This document shows, piece after piece, positions 35,870 to 46,238 of a stretch of DNA of 64,000 nucleotides. Source of the DNA: Novipirellula caenicola (GTDB taxonomy: Bacteria > Planctomycetota > Planctomycetia > Pirellulales > Pirellulaceae); contig NZ_BAABRO010000007.1 of the NCBI RefSeq assembly GCF_039545035.1, forward strand, positions 186,001 to 250,000, read 5' to 3'. A program made the translations under genes and the position numbers. Position 1 is the stretch's first letter, and every line of letters begins with the position of its first letter. The notes beneath the pieces were generated by a model. The model was not told where the DNA came from. It searched no databases and saw nothing but the letters and a program-made list of their open reading frames with translations.

Positions 35870-38371
35870 ATGTCCAATAGTTCTTCGCGACCACGATGTC
35901 ATGCAATGCCTCAGGCTGGCCGCGGCCTGAGTACAGAAATTATTACCAAAGTCTGTTTTGTTGCTTGCACATTTTTTACTGTGGCGATGCCGGTATCGGC
36001 TGCGGAACCGATCGAAAGCTTTCTGCAAAAGCACTGCATTCGCTGCCACGGTCCTGAGCAGGAGGAAGGTGACATTCGCTTCGACCAACTGTCACGCGAC
36101 TTCAAGTCGGGCCTTGATACGCACCACTGGGCCGAGGCGATCGACAAGGTCAACAGCGGCGAGATGCCTCCGCAGGACGAACCGCAGCCGACGCAGGACG
36201 AGCTCTCGGCGTTTGTCTTGCATCTCGACTCGCGACTGAAACAAGGCCGGGCGGCTCGTATGGCAGCGCGTCCCGCGATAGCCCATTACCGGCTGAGCCG
36301 CCGCGAGTACCAGAACACCGTCTACGACCTGTTGGGCGTGCGCTATGATCCGGCGAAACCGGGAGAGTTGAACGAGGATACGCTGTGGCAAGGGTATGAA
36401 CGGATCGGCTCGCAGCTGTCGCTTTCGCCATCCCATGTGGACCGTTACTACGGGGCCGCAGAGATCGTGCTGGACCGCGCCTTCCTGCAAGCGGCCAGCG
36501 AGCCTCGCAAGGTTCGCAAGACGGCGGCCGAATTGCGGTACGGTGGCGGCAAGCAACAACAAGAGGCGTTGGACCTGTTTGGCATCAAACGGCCGCTGCG
36601 TTATCTGTTGTTCCCAGGTCGGGTTCAGCCCGCACTGTCCGCAAACTGGCTGGGACACACCGGACCCGAACACAGCGGGTTGTACAAACTGCGTCTGCAG
36701 GCCAGCGGAATCCGTCCGCCCGGCGGTCAACCGGCTCATCTGAGTGTCGGCAAGCAAACCAGTGAAGAGACCGTGGACGGCTTGATCGAATTCGACATCA
36801 CCGCGCCGGAAGACAGTCCGCAGGTTTATGAGTTCGAAGTGTTTTTGGAGATGCCCACGCAGCTGCATTTCTGTGTGGTCGCTACGGATGGGATCGATCG
36901 CAGGGGCGGTGCTGCGTTTCGTAATGCCTTGGTTAGTCGAGACGGCTACCTGTTCACGCACAGCAGCGAGACCCGGTTGCTGAACCCCAACGCCCCGCAG
37001 ATGTTTGACGACCAAGGCAACGGGATCTTTTCCACCGTGCTGCTCGATTGGGTCGAATGGGAAGGGCCGCTAGTCACCGAAGCAGAAAAATCGCGGCGTG
37101 AGCGCGTGATACCTCCGGCCGATGCAGCGCCCGCGGAAGTCGCGGAATACCTGCAGCGGTTTGCCGAGCGGGCCTGGCGTCGCGCGGTGAAGCCGCAGGA
37201 ACTGGACGACTACATGCGGTCTTACCTCGGTGAACGCGAGGCCGGCGAATCGATGACCGACGCTTATCGGATCGCCCTGCAAGGCGTGCTGACCTCGCGA
37301 AACTTCATCTATCTTGTCGAAGGCGATCCGACGCCAAGGCCCCGGCTGAACGACTGGGAACTCGCCTCGCGGCTGTCGTATTTTCTTTGGAGTTCGATGC
37401 CCGACCAAAACCTGTTCACCGCCGCCAAAAGCGGAAAGCTGAGCGGCGAGGTGCTGAGCAACGAAGTGGACCGGATGCTGTCGGACGGACGTATCAACCG
37501 CTTTATCGATGACTTCTCGCGACAGTGGCTGCAGCTGCATCGCGTGGGGATGTTCCCGCCGGACAAAAAACTGTACCCCAAGTACGACGACTGGCTCGAA
37601 GCCAGCATGCGAGCCGAGCCGGTGGAGTATTTTCGTGAGATGCTGGTGAACAATCTGCCGATCGAAAGTTTTGTCGATTCGGATTGGACGATGGCCAACG
37701 CTCGGCTGTGCGACTTCTACGGTTTGCCCGAGCCGAAACGGGACGGTTTCCAACGCGTCTCGCTGAAACCCGACGATCACCGCGGCGGTTTGCTAACGAT
37801 GGGCGCGGTGCTCGGTTTGACCTCCGACGGCACCCGGCATCGTCCGGTGCATCGCGGTGTGTGGCTCAGTGAAGCCCTCTTCAACAAGACTCCGCCGCCG
37901 CCTCCGGCCAACGTCGACCCGATCGAGCCGATTCCACCCAAGGGCAATAAAATCACGATCCGGCAACGAATCGAAGCCCACGCCAGCAATGCCAGTTGCG
38001 CCGCCTGCCACCGCAACATCGATCCCTTGGGGCTGGCTTTTGACCAGTTCGATGCGATCGGTCAGTGGCGGACCCGCGAGCACGTGCCCACGGGCGTCGG
38101 CGAAGATCCGCTGGTGGACGCTTCCGGCGTGCTGCCCGATGGCCGACCGTTCCGCGATGCCGCCCAGTTCAAGCAGTTGCTGTTGGAGGACCGCCAGCGG
38201 ATCACGCGGGCCTTTATCGAGCACTTGTGTACTTACGCCCTCCGCCGCGTGCTGACCGTGGATGATCAGGACGCCGTTGAAGCGATTGTCGATGAAGCGA
38301 AAGCCAGCCAATACGGTGTCCGAGACATCGTCCGAGCGGTGGCTTTGTCGGACTTGATCCGAACCCGTTAA
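35870..38371 (+). CDS. Planctomycete cytochrome / DUF1587-DUF1592-DUF1588-DUF1585 protein
   Basis: The ATG at 35870 (after GAGAGG) gives 833 residues with a signal peptide ending around PVSAAE. A c-type-like motif CIRCHG (Cys56, Cys59, His60) starts a planctomycete cytochrome (PSCyt) domain; then DUF1587 ([20 protein letters not shown]), DUF1595/DUF1592 ([35 protein letters not shown]), DUF1588 ([20 protein letters not shown]) with [12 protein letters not shown] and DUF1585 ([12 protein letters not shown]). The domain order is the standard one. Exported protein of unknown biochemical role, typically paired with DUF1552, as here 77 bases downstream. Confidence 0.92.
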   Translation: MSNSSSRPRCHAMPQAGRGLSTEIITKVCFVACTFFTVAMPVSAAEPIESFLQKHCIRCHGPEQEEGDIRFDQLSRDFKSGLDTHHWAEAIDKVNSGEMPPQDEPQPTQDELSAFVLHLDSRLKQGRAARMAARPAIAHYRLSRREYQNTVYDLLGVRYDPAKPGELNEDTLWQGYERIGSQLSLSPSHVDRYYGAAEIVLDRAFLQAASEPRKVRKTAAELRYGGGKQQQEALDLFGIKRPLRYLLFPGRVQPALSANWLGHTGPEHSGLYKLRLQASGIRPPGGQPAHLSVGKQTSEETVDGLIEFDITAPEDSPQVYEFEVFLEMPTQLHFCVVATDGIDRRGGAAFRNALVSRDGYLFTHSSETRLLNPNAPQMFDDQGNGIFSTVLLDWVEWEGPLVTEAEKSRRERVIPPADAAPAEVAEYLQRFAERAWRRAVKPQELDDYMRSYLGEREAGESMTDAYRIALQGVLTSRNFIYLVEGDPTPRPRLNDWELASRLSYFLWSSMPDQNLFTAAKSGKLSGEVLSNEVDRMLSDGRINRFIDDFSRQWLQLHRVGMFPPDKKLYPKYDDWLEASMRAEPVEYFREMLVNNLPIESFVDSDWTMANARLCDFYGLPEPKRDGFQRVSLKPDDHRGGLLTMGAVLGLTSDGTRHRPVHRGVWLSEALFNKTPPPPPANVDPIEPIPPKGNKITIRQRIEAHASNASCAACHRNIDPLGLAFDQFDAIGQWRTREHVPTGVGEDPLVDASGVLPDGRPFRDAAQFKQLLLEDRQRITRAFIEHLCTYALRRVLTVDDQDAVEAIVDEAKASQYGVRDIVRAVALSDLIRTR

Positions 38372-38448
38372 CCGAGCGGCGAACCAGCAAACGCCGCCGC
38401 TGCCCACCAAACCGCACACGCCCCTCCTTCGTTACAAAAGGCTGAACC

Positions 38449-39804
38449 ATGGGAAACTTCCTCTCCCAATCCTGGCTGCTCGATCGCCGACACGCACTGC
38501 GGGCCCTGGGGACCTGCATCTCGTTGCCCATGCTGGAGTGCATGACTCCGCTGAATGCGGCCGAGCCCGCAGCGATGCCACGACGCAGCGCCTTTATCTA
38601 CCTGGCCAACGGCGTCCATTCACTGAATTATCAGATCACCACCCCGGGCCGCGATTACGAGTTTTCTCGATCGCTCAAGCCTTTGGAAAAACACCGCGAA
38701 GTGATCACGCCGATCAGCGGGCTGCATCATCCGGGCGCCATCAGTCACCACCACAACTGCATTTCGGTTTGGTTGACCGGCGGAAAACTTGGCCCCACCG
38801 ACCGCAATACGATTTCGGTGGACCAACAGATGGCGGCCGTCACGGCGGAACATACCCGCTATCCGTCGATGGAAATCGCCATCACCCAAGGCTCGCTGGC
38901 CTGGACGGCCGACGGCGTGCAATTGCCCGCGATGCGTCGCTGCAGCGAAATCTTTGCGTCGCTGTTCGAGGAGCCCAAAGGCGGCACGGCGGTGCAGCGG
39001 AGAGCCCTGCGGCGCAAGGCCAGCGTGCTGGATGATAACTTGGCCGAAGTCCGCCGGCTGGAACAGAAAATGGGCACTGCCGACCGAGGCCGCCTGGAGC
39101 AATACCTGAGTTCGGTACGAGAAGCGGAGATCCGCACGCGGCGAGCCGACGCCTGGCTCGACACGCCGCTGCCGGAGATTTCTGAAAGCGATCGCAAACG
39201 CACCAACCGCGACATCCCTCAAACCCAAGCGGGCGACTATTTCCGGACCGTCTATGACCTGATGGTGCTGGCCTTCCAGACCGACGTCACCCGCGTTGCC
39301 ACGTTCAGCCTGGGGGGCGAAGGCCAAGCGATCGCCATTCCAGAAATCGGCATCACCGAATCCCGGCACCAACTCAGTCATCACGGCGGCGATGAAGGCT
39401 ATATGGAAAAGCTGACCAACTACGACACCTTTGCCATCGAGCAGTACGGCTACTTCCTTTCGCGGCTTGAGGAAACCAAAGACCTGAACGGCCAACCGCT
39501 GCTGGGAACGACGATGTCGCTGTTTGGCAGCGGCATGTCGTACGGCCACAGCCACGGCAACGCCAATTTGCCGCTGGTGCTGGCCGGTGGCTCGGATCTG
39601 GGCCTTCGGCACGGCAGCCACCTGGACTTCAATCAAGGCCACTTTGGTGGCTACGAACTGGACCAGCCCGGCAAGCACTACAGTCTTTGTAGCCGTCCCG
39701 CGAATCCGGACGCCCACATGAGCAATCTGTTGCTGATGATGGCCCAGCGGATGGGAGTCGAGACCGACCAGTTTGGCGACAGCAACAAGGTGATCGAACT
39801 ATGA
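38449..39804 (+). CDS. DUF1552 family secreted protein
   Basis: A 451-residue protein. The N-terminus [20 protein letters not shown] has the Arg-Arg and hydrophobic pattern of a Tat-like signal, as usual in DUF1552. Conserved blocks include [38 protein letters not shown] (His cluster), LTGGKL, SVDQQMA and [20 protein letters not shown] with SHHGG. These point to a metal-binding, sulfatase-like exported protein; the reaction is unknown. Pairs with the DUF1592 protein upstream and overlaps the next gene by 4 bases. Confidence 0.92.
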   Translation: MGNFLSQSWLLDRRHALRALGTCISLPMLECMTPLNAAEPAAMPRRSAFIYLANGVHSLNYQITTPGRDYEFSRSLKPLEKHREVITPISGLHHPGAISHHHNCISVWLTGGKLGPTDRNTISVDQQMAAVTAEHTRYPSMEIAITQGSLAWTADGVQLPAMRRCSEIFASLFEEPKGGTAVQRRALRRKASVLDDNLAEVRRLEQKMGTADRGRLEQYLSSVREAEIRTRRADAWLDTPLPEISESDRKRTNRDIPQTQAGDYFRTVYDLMVLAFQTDVTRVATFSLGGEGQAIAIPEIGITESRHQLSHHGGDEGYMEKLTNYDTFAIEQYGYFLSRLEETKDLNGQPLLGTTMSLFGSGMSYGHSHGNANLPLVLAGGSDLGLRHGSHLDFNQGHFGGYELDQPGKHYSLCSRPANPDAHMSNLLLMMAQRMGVETDQFGDSNKVIEL

Positions 39805-41078
39805 ATCAGCTCCGATGCTTCCGGCCGATCACCATGATCTGCCTTGCCGCGTTCCTGTTTGCGCCGTTCGCGGCGGCCGAGGAAGGACCGTTCCGCCCCC
39901 AGCCCGGGCAGTTTCCTCCGATCGAAAAGACGCATTCCTACCGGGGCGAGTTGGTGTTCGTCGATCACGCCAACCGTCGCGGCAGCATTCGCGTCGAAGG
40001 ATCGGGGATGTTTTACCGCAACGATCCGCACCCCTTCGCCATGTTGCCCTACGGCATGGTCCGCTACCACGGAGCGCCGGCGGACCTGCGCGACATCCCG
40101 CTCGGCACCGTGCTGCACGTCCGAGCCTTTCTGCCGCCTGCCCCCAAGCTTGCCTCCGTGCCGGTATTGCCGGTCGACAACAAGACCAAAGACGCGAACC
40201 ACAATCGCGGCGCCGGCATCTTTCCCGCCGAAAACCACGTCCTGTTGCTGGAAGACGAACCGAGCCACTGCCGGCGGGAAGGCAAAGTCTGGAAGCTGCA
40301 GGAAATCGACATTCAGAACAACCAAGGCATGATCGTGGCTCGCCGCGAACCGCACGAGGGCGGCGAAGCGGAGGCCGCTGCGGAAACAATGACCATCGAT
40401 GCCGCCACTCGCATCTGGCGCGGATGCGAACGCCTGGAGGTTGCGGAACTGGTCGCCGAGGGCATCTGGCCGGCCAGAGGAAAGAGAAGTCTTGACGACC
40501 AGCCAGTGCTTTTGGGGATCAGCTGGAAACCGACGCCCGGCGGCGTGTTCACTCGGTTTCATATCTCTGACATCTGGCTCGATGAAACCGCGATCAAGCG
40601 TGCCGCTCGCAACCAGACCGAGACGCACAACGCCTTCATCCGCAGCCGCTGGATGCCCGCCTGGGTCGACGCGGTGGAATACGGCAAGTTCGGCAGCGCC
40701 AAGGTGACCGCGACGCTGTTCGGCGGCATGGACGAATCCCTGTACGCCGATTTCAAGCCAGGCAAACACGCTCTGATGAATGCGGTCGAAACCACGTTAA
40801 AACATACCCACGGCGCCTACGGGCCCGCACATATGGCCTGCAAGGGACCGATCTTGGATGTGGTGCGGATGGACGGCGAGCCGCCGCTGGGCAGCAGCGG
40901 CATCCAAATCCAATTTGAAACCGACCTGATCATCGAAGGCATCCGCCCAGGCCGAGTCGTGCGAGTGCGTCCGGCTGACTGGCCCCAGGTCAACGTGCCT
41001 CGCGAGGAATACCTCAACATCGGATCCTCCAGCAACGAAGAACGTTTCCCGACCCCGGCCATCTTCCCCAAATATTGA
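39801..41078 (+). CDS. Secreted hypothetical protein coupled to the DUF1592/DUF1552 pair
   Basis: A 425-residue protein; its ATG overlaps the DUF1552 stop (ATGA). Signal peptide: residues 1-25 ([15 protein letters not shown]). Segments such as [20 protein letters not shown] and [17 protein letters not shown] look like beta-rich OB-like units in two copies (a second at [16 protein letters not shown]). No family recognised. Translational coupling suggests that it works together with the DUF1552 protein outside the cell membrane. Confidence 0.75.
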   Translation: MNQLRCFRPITMICLAAFLFAPFAAAEEGPFRPQPGQFPPIEKTHSYRGELVFVDHANRRGSIRVEGSGMFYRNDPHPFAMLPYGMVRYHGAPADLRDIPLGTVLHVRAFLPPAPKLASVPVLPVDNKTKDANHNRGAGIFPAENHVLLLEDEPSHCRREGKVWKLQEIDIQNNQGMIVARREPHEGGEAEAAAETMTIDAATRIWRGCERLEVAELVAEGIWPARGKRSLDDQPVLLGISWKPTPGGVFTRFHISDIWLDETAIKRAARNQTETHNAFIRSRWMPAWVDAVEYGKFGSAKVTATLFGGMDESLYADFKPGKHALMNAVETTLKHTHGAYGPAHMACKGPILDVVRMDGEPPLGSSGIQIQFETDLIIEGIRPGRVVRVRPADWPQVNVPREEYLNIGSSSNEERFPTPAIFPKY

Positions 41079-41242
41079 CCCCCAGCCCGGCGTCGCATTG
41101 CAGCTTGACCGTTTAGTCAAGCGATTGGTCCACCAATCGGTTCGCCGAAGTCATTCAGGTGCAAACCCATGCTTAGAAAGAAAGTAGGTCGTGCTGCCGA
41201 ACGAGTGGAGCCAATCGCTGGGCGTCGGACGTAATGGTCAGG

Positions 41243-41449
41243 TCAACAAGGCCCAACCGAGTCCGTTGAGTTGCTCGAGTAATGGTATCTTGGTTCATTG
41301 GCTTTAGCGATATGAATATCAACGTCTGGACTGCCCTTGACAAGATCTGCCACGACGAAGTCGTCGAGATCTCCAAACGCATGGCGAAAAAAAGTTCTCA
41401 CGTCCTCACGAGCAAGTTGTCCGCTCTCACTAGATTGTGGCTTGCTCAT
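41243..41449 (-). pseudogene. SUFU-like (suppressor of fused) N-terminal fragment
   Basis: The ATG at 41449 overlaps the ankyrin gene stop by 4 bases. The 68-residue frame reads AREDVRTFFRHAFGDLDDFV followed by VADLVKGSPDVDIHIAKANE, which follows the pattern of bacterial SUFU domains (helix, then H-x-D-I/V-H-x-x-P/A-xx-E, then a TLVT-GMS block). Here the frame departs just where that block is expected and ends; a different frame stays open to 41173. SUFU proteins act as immunity proteins in polymorphic toxin loci. The identification is by pattern only. Confidence 0.4.
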
Positions 41450-42024
41450 AGATCTGCCGCCCGCTTTGCGCCGTGAGACATTAAAAGATCACAGATCTTT
41501 GGATCTCCGCAATAATCAAGTGCTGTTTTTCGGTTGTTTGGGTCCTCAAACATCAAAAAAACTGCGTTCACATCGACGCCATATTCGATCAAGAGTTTGG
41601 TAATCGCAAGTCCTTCGTTTCTCTTGTTTCTACTTGCTGAGAAAAGTGTTCGATCCAAATTTGGGTCGGCGCCATGTTCTAGCAGCAGTTTCACAAAATC
41701 CTTACTAGCTGCTATGCATGCCTGGCTGAGAGGGGACGATCCAGATCGCGAAGCCTCATTTGGGTTGCTGCCCAACTCAAGAATCGCCTTCGCAAACCGC
41801 AGCCGATTGTACTTTGCGGAAAAAGAGAGCAGGGTGTGCCCTGCAGCAGTCTGGAACTTTAGCAATTCACTGTTATCTCGCATTATTGCTATTGCCTCAT
41901 CTTCCCTGCCCTCACGAAGGAGCTGGGTGATTTCCATTCCGTCTTTATAGCTTTCTTGCGTCACGCTCTGCCTTTCTGTTGATTGACTCGACACTTGTTG
42001 GGCTAGGCTTTGCACCAATGTCAA
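41446..42024 (-). CDS. Ankyrin-repeat protein (likely immunity protein)
   Basis: Up to 192 residues from a TTG at 42024 that overlaps the stop of the upstream fragment (TTGA); an ATG at 41937 would give 163 residues. Ankyrin repeats are clear: TAAGHTLLSFSAKYNRLRFA with AILELGSNPNEA, GSSPLSQACIAASKDFVKLL with LEHGADPNLD, and AITKLLIEYGVDVNAV. Ankyrin proteins bind protein partners. Sitting between a toxin-like C-terminal fragment and a SUFU-like fragment, it is most simply read as an immunity protein. Confidence 0.78.
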   Translation of the reverse strand: MTLVQSLAQQVSSQSTERQSVTQESYKDGMEITQLLREGREDEAIAIMRDNSELLKFQTAAGHTLLSFSAKYNRLRFAKAILELGSNPNEASRSGSSPLSQACIAASKDFVKLLLEHGADPNLDRTLFSASRNKRNEGLAITKLLIEYGVDVNAVFLMFEDPNNRKTALDYCGDPKICDLLMSHGAKRAADL

Positions 42025-42209
42025 GGGCTCTTTAGTTTTCCACCTCTCATGATCTGATCCGCAATATCATCGAGCGTTTCAATGATTTCATATTTCGTTG
42101 CACCCGGACGATCCGGAGAGTTTTCAAGGTGCAAGTGAACCATTTGCGTGTATTCGTCGCAATGGCGTGGCGTCGCGAGTGGCAGGTCATGTGTTCGATG
42201 TTCAGTCCG
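42021..42209 (-). pseudogene. Polymorphic-toxin C-terminal remnant, AHH/HNH nuclease-like
   Basis: A 62-codon open frame without a start codon (bounded by a stop at 42210-42212) ends at 42021, overlapping the ankyrin gene. It encodes RTHDLPLATPRHCDEYTQMV, HLHLENSPDRPGATKYEIIE and TLDDIADQIMRGG. The run H-x-x-EY-x-x-x-V-x-x-x-L ... L-x-x-I-A-x-x-I is the pattern of the last helices of AHH-type HNH/ENDO VII toxins. The catalytic AHH part and any N-terminal delivery region are gone. Assignment is tentative. Confidence 0.4.
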
Positions 42210-42395
42210 TCAAGTCGATCGACACGAATTTGGATGGTCTGTTTCACTGCTCTGATGGCGACACCGGTGCATCAGCGTCCCGGGGCCAGCGTGCTGCCGC
42301 TTCATCGACCGGACCAAGTCGGAGCACCCCAATGCCGACAGGGCCAGACCTTGTCATGGAGGAAGCCGACGTCTGCCGCGTACAATGCAAACACG

Positions 42396-42434
42396 AAAAA
42401 AGGCCGCAAAACACTAGCGTTTTGCGGCCTTTTT
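42396..42434 (-). terminator. Rho-independent terminator after tRNA-Val
   Basis: A GC-rich hairpin, AAGGCCGCAAAAC / GTTTTGCGGCCTT, with a short loop and a T-run when read on the minus strand, 5 bases downstream of the tRNA. Confidence 0.85.
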
Positions 42435-42439
42435 GAGAG

Positions 42440-42513
42440 TGGGCAATACAGAACTCGAATCTGTGACCTCCACGATGTCAACGTGGCGCTCTAACCAACT
42501 GAGCTAATTGCCC
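42440..42513 (-). tRNA. tRNA-Val (anticodon GAC)
   Basis: The minus strand folds into a full cloverleaf: acceptor GGGCAAT/ATTGCCC, D arm TAGCTCAGTTGGTTAGAGC, anticodon stem CCACG/CGTGG with loop TTGACAT (anticodon GAC), T arm with GGTTC-like GATTCGAGTTC. Discriminator A at 42440; the CCA is not encoded. 74 bases. Confidence 0.95.
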
Positions 42514-43183
42514 GATTTTTTGTGTTTTTGACAGCAATCGGTCCGCTGTCATGAGATTCTGTTTCGGTTTCCCGAGGCTCGGTTCTTTAACAAACTCGGC
42601 CCTCAAAAAACGCCATCTAAAATCGTTGCGGTAGTCTGTGCCGATCAAGCCGATTCGTCAAGTAGATCTTCACACTTCTTTTTTTTCTTGCCCACAACGT
42701 CGCCCGCACGAATCGAGATATTGCCACCTTGGATCGCGTTTTCATCGCAAAATCACTTCAACTTCGCTCCTCAAGCTCGTTTCGCGGGCCTTCAAACCCA
42801 CTCCGGCGGACTGTTCCTTGGCAAAATAGGGATTTCACACGTTTCACTGTTGACGCTCACCACCGATGATATGGATACTTTTGAGGTGAGATTTGGGCTT
42901 GACGGCGGTCTACATTGCCAAAAAGGCATGATGGGGCCGAAACGAAGCAGGCGGAGCAAATGCCCCCAAGCTGGGTGTTGCTGCTCGCGTCGGCCTGATT
43001 GCACGATGGTCCCACACAAATGGTCCCACAGAATTAGATGCGTGGGTGTCCATGCGAAACAAAGTGGTTTTGTTTCCTTGCAACACCTTCCCTACTGCGA
43101 ATGTGGCTGGTTGACTCCGGCCTGATCGTAGTTTTCCTTCCAAATTGAGCCGGAATGCCCTCCGGCCGGAGCAGAATTTATTA
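42514..43183. other. Intergenic region between tRNA-Val and infC
   Basis: About 670 bases, divergent side of both genes. Open frames here lack protein-like features. It must hold the promoters of both genes; no riboswitch-like or repeat structure was recognised. Confidence 0.4.
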
Positions 43184-43714
43184 GTGGCGTTGGCACGAAA
43201 AAGCACTCAGCAGGATCCTCGCGATACCATTCGTATTAACAATCAGATTCGAATCAGCCCGATTCGAGTTGTCAGCGAAGAGGGGGAGCAGCTAGGGATT
43301 ATCCCAACCGAGCAGGCCCTCGAACGTGCCCGCGATGCGGGCCTGGATCTTGTCGAAGTCGCTCCGAACGAGCGACCCCCGGTTTGCCGGATCATGGATT
43401 ACGGCAAATACAAATACGACAAGAACAAAAAACTTCACAACAGTCACGCACGTACGAAGACCAAAGAAATTCGTCTTCGACCGAAAACGGGCGACGAAGA
43501 CATCCGCACCAAAATCCGGCAAGCGGAAAAGTTTCTTGAGCACAAGGACAAAGTCCAAATCAGTGTGCTGTTCCGCGGTCGTGAAATGGCTCACATCGAA
43601 GAAGGCCGTAAGGTCATGGCGATGGTCGTGGACATGTTGAGCGAAGTAGGCAAGGTCGAAACACCGCCTCAGCAACATGGCCGTCGTATGATCTGCATGA
43701 TCTCGCCCAAGTAA
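43184..43714 (+). CDS. infC: Translation initiation factor IF-3
   Basis: A GTG at 43184 with GGAG upstream gives 176 residues; a TTG at 43190 is also possible. The IF3 N domain starts at [20 protein letters not shown] and contains [24 protein letters not shown]; the linker is [20 protein letters not shown]; the C domain has [20 protein letters not shown] and [16 protein letters not shown]-3 binds the 30S subunit and checks initiation codons. Length is typical. The usual partners rpmI and rplT do not follow; instead palindromic repeats and a Nif3-like gene lie downstream. Confidence 0.95.
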   Translation: MALARKSTQQDPRDTIRINNQIRISPIRVVSEEGEQLGIIPTEQALERARDAGLDLVEVAPNERPPVCRIMDYGKYKYDKNKKLHNSHARTKTKEIRLRPKTGDEDIRTKIRQAEKFLEHKDKVQISVLFRGREMAHIEEGRKVMAMVVDMLSEVGKVETPPQQHGRRMICMISPK

Positions 43715-44053
43715 ACTTCGCTGGCCGGCATCACGGTTGTTTTTCTAGCGGTGCGACTCGTGACCAATGCCAGCTACTTTGGCATTAGCCGGGTCGTTTT
43801 TATAGCGGAGCGGCGCAAGCCGCCCGGCTAAACAGTGGGCGACGCAGCGATCGCGACTGCTGAAGCGTTGCGACTGTGGCAAATCACAACCCGACGCGTC
43901 AGCGAGGGACCGAGTCAAGAAAAAAATTCCCTCGCTGACGCGTCGGGTTGTGATAAAAACGCAACTTTAAATCGCGTAAGCGCGGGACTCTTTGATGTCC
44001 GCGTCACGTTACCGGTGGTCGCTTACGAGAATATTAACGATGGCTTCCGTGAG
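43715..44053. other. Intergenic region with palindromic repeats
   Basis: About 340 bases with a GC-rich palindrome at 43803-43831 (AGCGGAGCGGCGCAAGCCGC core) and the perfect 26-bp inverted repeat at 43884-43953. Confidence 0.6.
43884..43953. repeat. REP-like palindrome, family D (perfect copy)
   Basis: Arms 43884-43909 and 43928-43953 are perfect 26-base reverse complements (arm begins TCACAACCCGACGCGTCAGC) separated by 18 bases. A second, partly decayed copy is at 44966-45035. Located between infC and the Nif3-like gene; transcripts would form a strong hairpin. Confidence 0.88.
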
Positions 44054-44902
44054 ATGCGATTTGAAGCCAGAAGGGTGAGAGTCATCGTGCCAAAAATCTG
44101 TGTGGATCAAATCTGCCAGCGACTTGCCGAGATCGCGCCGCTGCGTCTTGCCGAGTCTTGGGACAACGTCGGGTTGCTGGTCGGTGATCGAGGCCTCGGT
44201 GTTTCCCGCGTGATGACCTGTTTGACGGTCACTCCGGCAGTCGTTCAGGAAGCCGTCGATGAGGACGTCGATCTGCTGATCGCTCATCATCCGCTGCCTT
44301 TCAAGCCGCTGTCTCGTTTGACCACCGACACGATTGCCGGAGCGATGTTGCTGCGTTTGGTCGAATCACGCGTTGCGGTCTATAGCGCCCATACGGCGTT
44401 TGACTCGGCCGCCAGCGGGATTAATCAATTGTGGGCCGACCGGCTCGGCGTGGTCGAGACGCAGGCATTGATTCCGCCGGAACCATCGTCGCAGGATGCC
44501 GTTGATCTCCTGGGCAGTGGACGATACGGGAAGTTCGAGCAGCCGGTTGCACTGGATGGTCTTGCGGTCTCGGCTGCCAATGTGGTCGGTGCGACCCAGG
44601 TTCGCCGTGTGGGGGCTGCCGATCAAGTCATTCGCCGAGTGGCATTTGCATGCGGCAGCGGTGGCAGTTTTCTGGCCGCCGCCAAACGCAACGGATGTGA
44701 TGCGCTGGTCACCGGCGAAGCTACCTTCCACACCTGTTTGGAAGCCGAGGCATTGCGGGTCGGGTTGGTGCTGTTGGGGCACTACTGGAGCGAGCGGTTT
44801 GCGATGGAGTGGTTGGCTCAGCAACTGTCAGAGAGTCTTGCGGAACTGACAATTTGGCCGAGTCGGCTCGAGTCGGACCCGATCCAAATCGTGGCTTGCT
44901 AG
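44054..44902 (+). CDS. Nif3-like dinuclear metal centre protein
   Basis: The ATG at 44054 gives 282 residues; the open frame extends 73 codons upstream, but that part contains the palindromic repeat and is not protein-like. A GTG at 44087 is an alternative. Family features: LAESWDNVGLLVGD, LLIAHHPLPFKPLSRLT (metal-binding His-His), VYSAHTAFDSAASGINQLWA (His/Asp) and LVTGEATFHTCLEAEA with LLGHYWSER (C-terminal His, Glu). These match the Nif3/DUF34 family of hexameric proteins with a two-metal site; GTP cyclohydrolase I type 2-like annotation is common but unproven. Confidence 0.88.
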   Translation: MRFEARRVRVIVPKICVDQICQRLAEIAPLRLAESWDNVGLLVGDRGLGVSRVMTCLTVTPAVVQEAVDEDVDLLIAHHPLPFKPLSRLTTDTIAGAMLLRLVESRVAVYSAHTAFDSAASGINQLWADRLGVVETQALIPPEPSSQDAVDLLGSGRYGKFEQPVALDGLAVSAANVVGATQVRRVGAADQVIRRVAFACGSGGSFLAAAKRNGCDALVTGEATFHTCLEAEALRVGLVLLGHYWSERFAMEWLAQQLSESLAELTIWPSRLESDPIQIVAC

Positions 44903-45471
44903 GTCAGGCCTGCAAAATCTCTTGCCAATCTAAACCCAAGCGTGAGTTTGGGAGTTGCACGTTTTTCACGACCCGAAGTGTAAGCGAGGGAATCTCGATA
45001 TTTACTCAGTCCCTCGCTGACGCGTCGGGTTGTGATTTGCCGGGAAAAACGACCATAACGCAACATCAAGACTAACGCTTCGGGTTTTGATTTGCTGGCA
45101 AAAACTGCCATCGCGTAACTTCAGACCTTACGCGTCGGATGCGATTTTTCTATGCCGTGACGCTGTCGTCGGCGGCCGGGCATGAATCATCACTCCTTGC
45201 CCACTCCATCACAGCCAATACCGTCTCCGTCGACTCCTCTGTGATCATTTCTGGCCAGTAATGCGGACTGGAAACATTGACCGTCATCTAAATACGCCTA
45301 GAATGCCCAGGATCGGGAACAGGAATTGCTCGACTGGGCGATGAGTGATTTTGCTCGCTGAACGCTTGTGTTTGCCCGACATTCACTTGCTCAGCCGGCG
45401 AAAGGGAGTTTGGCGGGACAGGATCGTTATCGCTCATTTCAAAGAGAATTCAAAGAAAGAAGCATCAAATT
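44903..45471. other. Intergenic region with decayed palindromic repeat
   Basis: About 570 bases without a supported gene. Contains the family D copy at 44966-45035 and shorter degenerate pieces of it near 45075 and 45130. Confidence 0.5.
44966..45035. repeat. REP-like palindrome, family D (decayed copy)
   Basis: The right arm (45010-45035) is identical to the right arm of 43884-43953 (CCCTCGCTGACGCGTCGGGT core); the left arm (44966-44991) has several substitutions. Same orientation and spacing as the intact copy. Confidence 0.8.
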
Positions 45472-46230
45472 ATGTCAAAACGCGAACGATGGTTAGTCGC
45501 CATTCCTGTCTATAACGAAGTCGATACGGTTAGCGAAATCTTGGATCAGGTCGGCCACTATGCCTCGGATGTCTTGGTGGTGGACGATGGATCGAGCGAC
45601 GGAACGGCCGAGGTTTTGAGTGCGCGAACGGACGTGAACGTGGTCCGTCACGCCGAGAACCAAGGCTATGGCGCGGCACTTCGTAGCGCGTTCGCCTACA
45701 CGATCGACCACGGGTTTGATGGGGTGGTTACGCTCGATTGCGATGGCCAGCATCAACCCAAGCGGATTCCGCGGTTCATCGAAGCGGCGGCCGCTGCGGA
45801 CATCGTTTCAGGCAGCCGGTATTTGAAGCAGTACGAAGGAGACGACGCCCCGCCACCGGAGCGAATGTTTATCAATCGCCGGATCACCGGGGAGCTAAAT
45901 CAGCGACTCGGCTTTAATTTGACCGACGCGTTTTGCGGATTCAAGGCGTATCGTACTTCGGCCATTCGCCAGCTGCGGATCACCGATAACGGTTACGCGA
46001 TGCCGTTGCAGTTGTGGGTCGAGGCGGCGGCGGCGGGGTTGCGAGTGATCGAAATCCCGGTTCCCTTGATCTACTTGGATTTAAGTCGCTCGTTTGGCGG
46101 TTCGCTGGACCATGCCGAAACGCGGCTGAACTACTACAACCAAGTGCTTGACGACGCGATCCGTGTGGTCCAGGCCGAAGGGGCGACGATTGGCAAAGCG
46201 AAATCGGTTTGCGGACATAGTGCTGGCTAG
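45472..46230 (+). CDS. Glycosyltransferase family 2 (dolichol-phosphate mannosyltransferase-like)
   Basis: A 252-residue soluble GT-A protein. Motifs: VAIPVYNEVDTVSEIL at the N-terminus, VVDDGSSDGTAEVL (nucleotide-sugar binding), VTLDCDGQHQPKRIPRFIEA (metal-binding DxD-like DCDGQH), SGSRYL and GFKAYRTSAIRQL. It resembles polyprenyl-phosphate mannose/glucose synthases without membrane spans. Likely adds a sugar to a lipid carrier for envelope glycans. It is followed after 8 bases by the next gene. Confidence 0.9.
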   Translation: MSKRERWLVAIPVYNEVDTVSEILDQVGHYASDVLVVDDGSSDGTAEVLSARTDVNVVRHAENQGYGAALRSAFAYTIDHGFDGVVTLDCDGQHQPKRIPRFIEAAAAADIVSGSRYLKQYEGDDAPPPERMFINRRITGELNQRLGFNLTDAFCGFKAYRTSAIRQLRITDNGYAMPLQLWVEAAAAGLRVIEIPVPLIYLDLSRSFGGSLDHAETRLNYYNQVLDDAIRVVQAEGATIGKAKSVCGHSAG

Positions 46231-46238
46231 GTGATGGG

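Noticed and set aside
38620-39717. Minus-strand open frame of 365 codons
   Set aside because: Antisense to the well-supported DUF1552 gene; composition is that of a shadow frame.
39678-40769. Minus-strand open frame of 363 codons
   Set aside because: Antisense to the DUF1552 end and the coupled secreted protein; no motif.
42688-43125. 145-codon plus-strand open frame upstream of infC
   Set aside because: No ribosome site, signal peptide or recognised motif; it lies in the promoter region of two genes and has random-looking composition.
43835-44053. Upstream extension of the Nif3-like protein
   Set aside because: It includes both arms of the REP-like palindrome and no family similarity.
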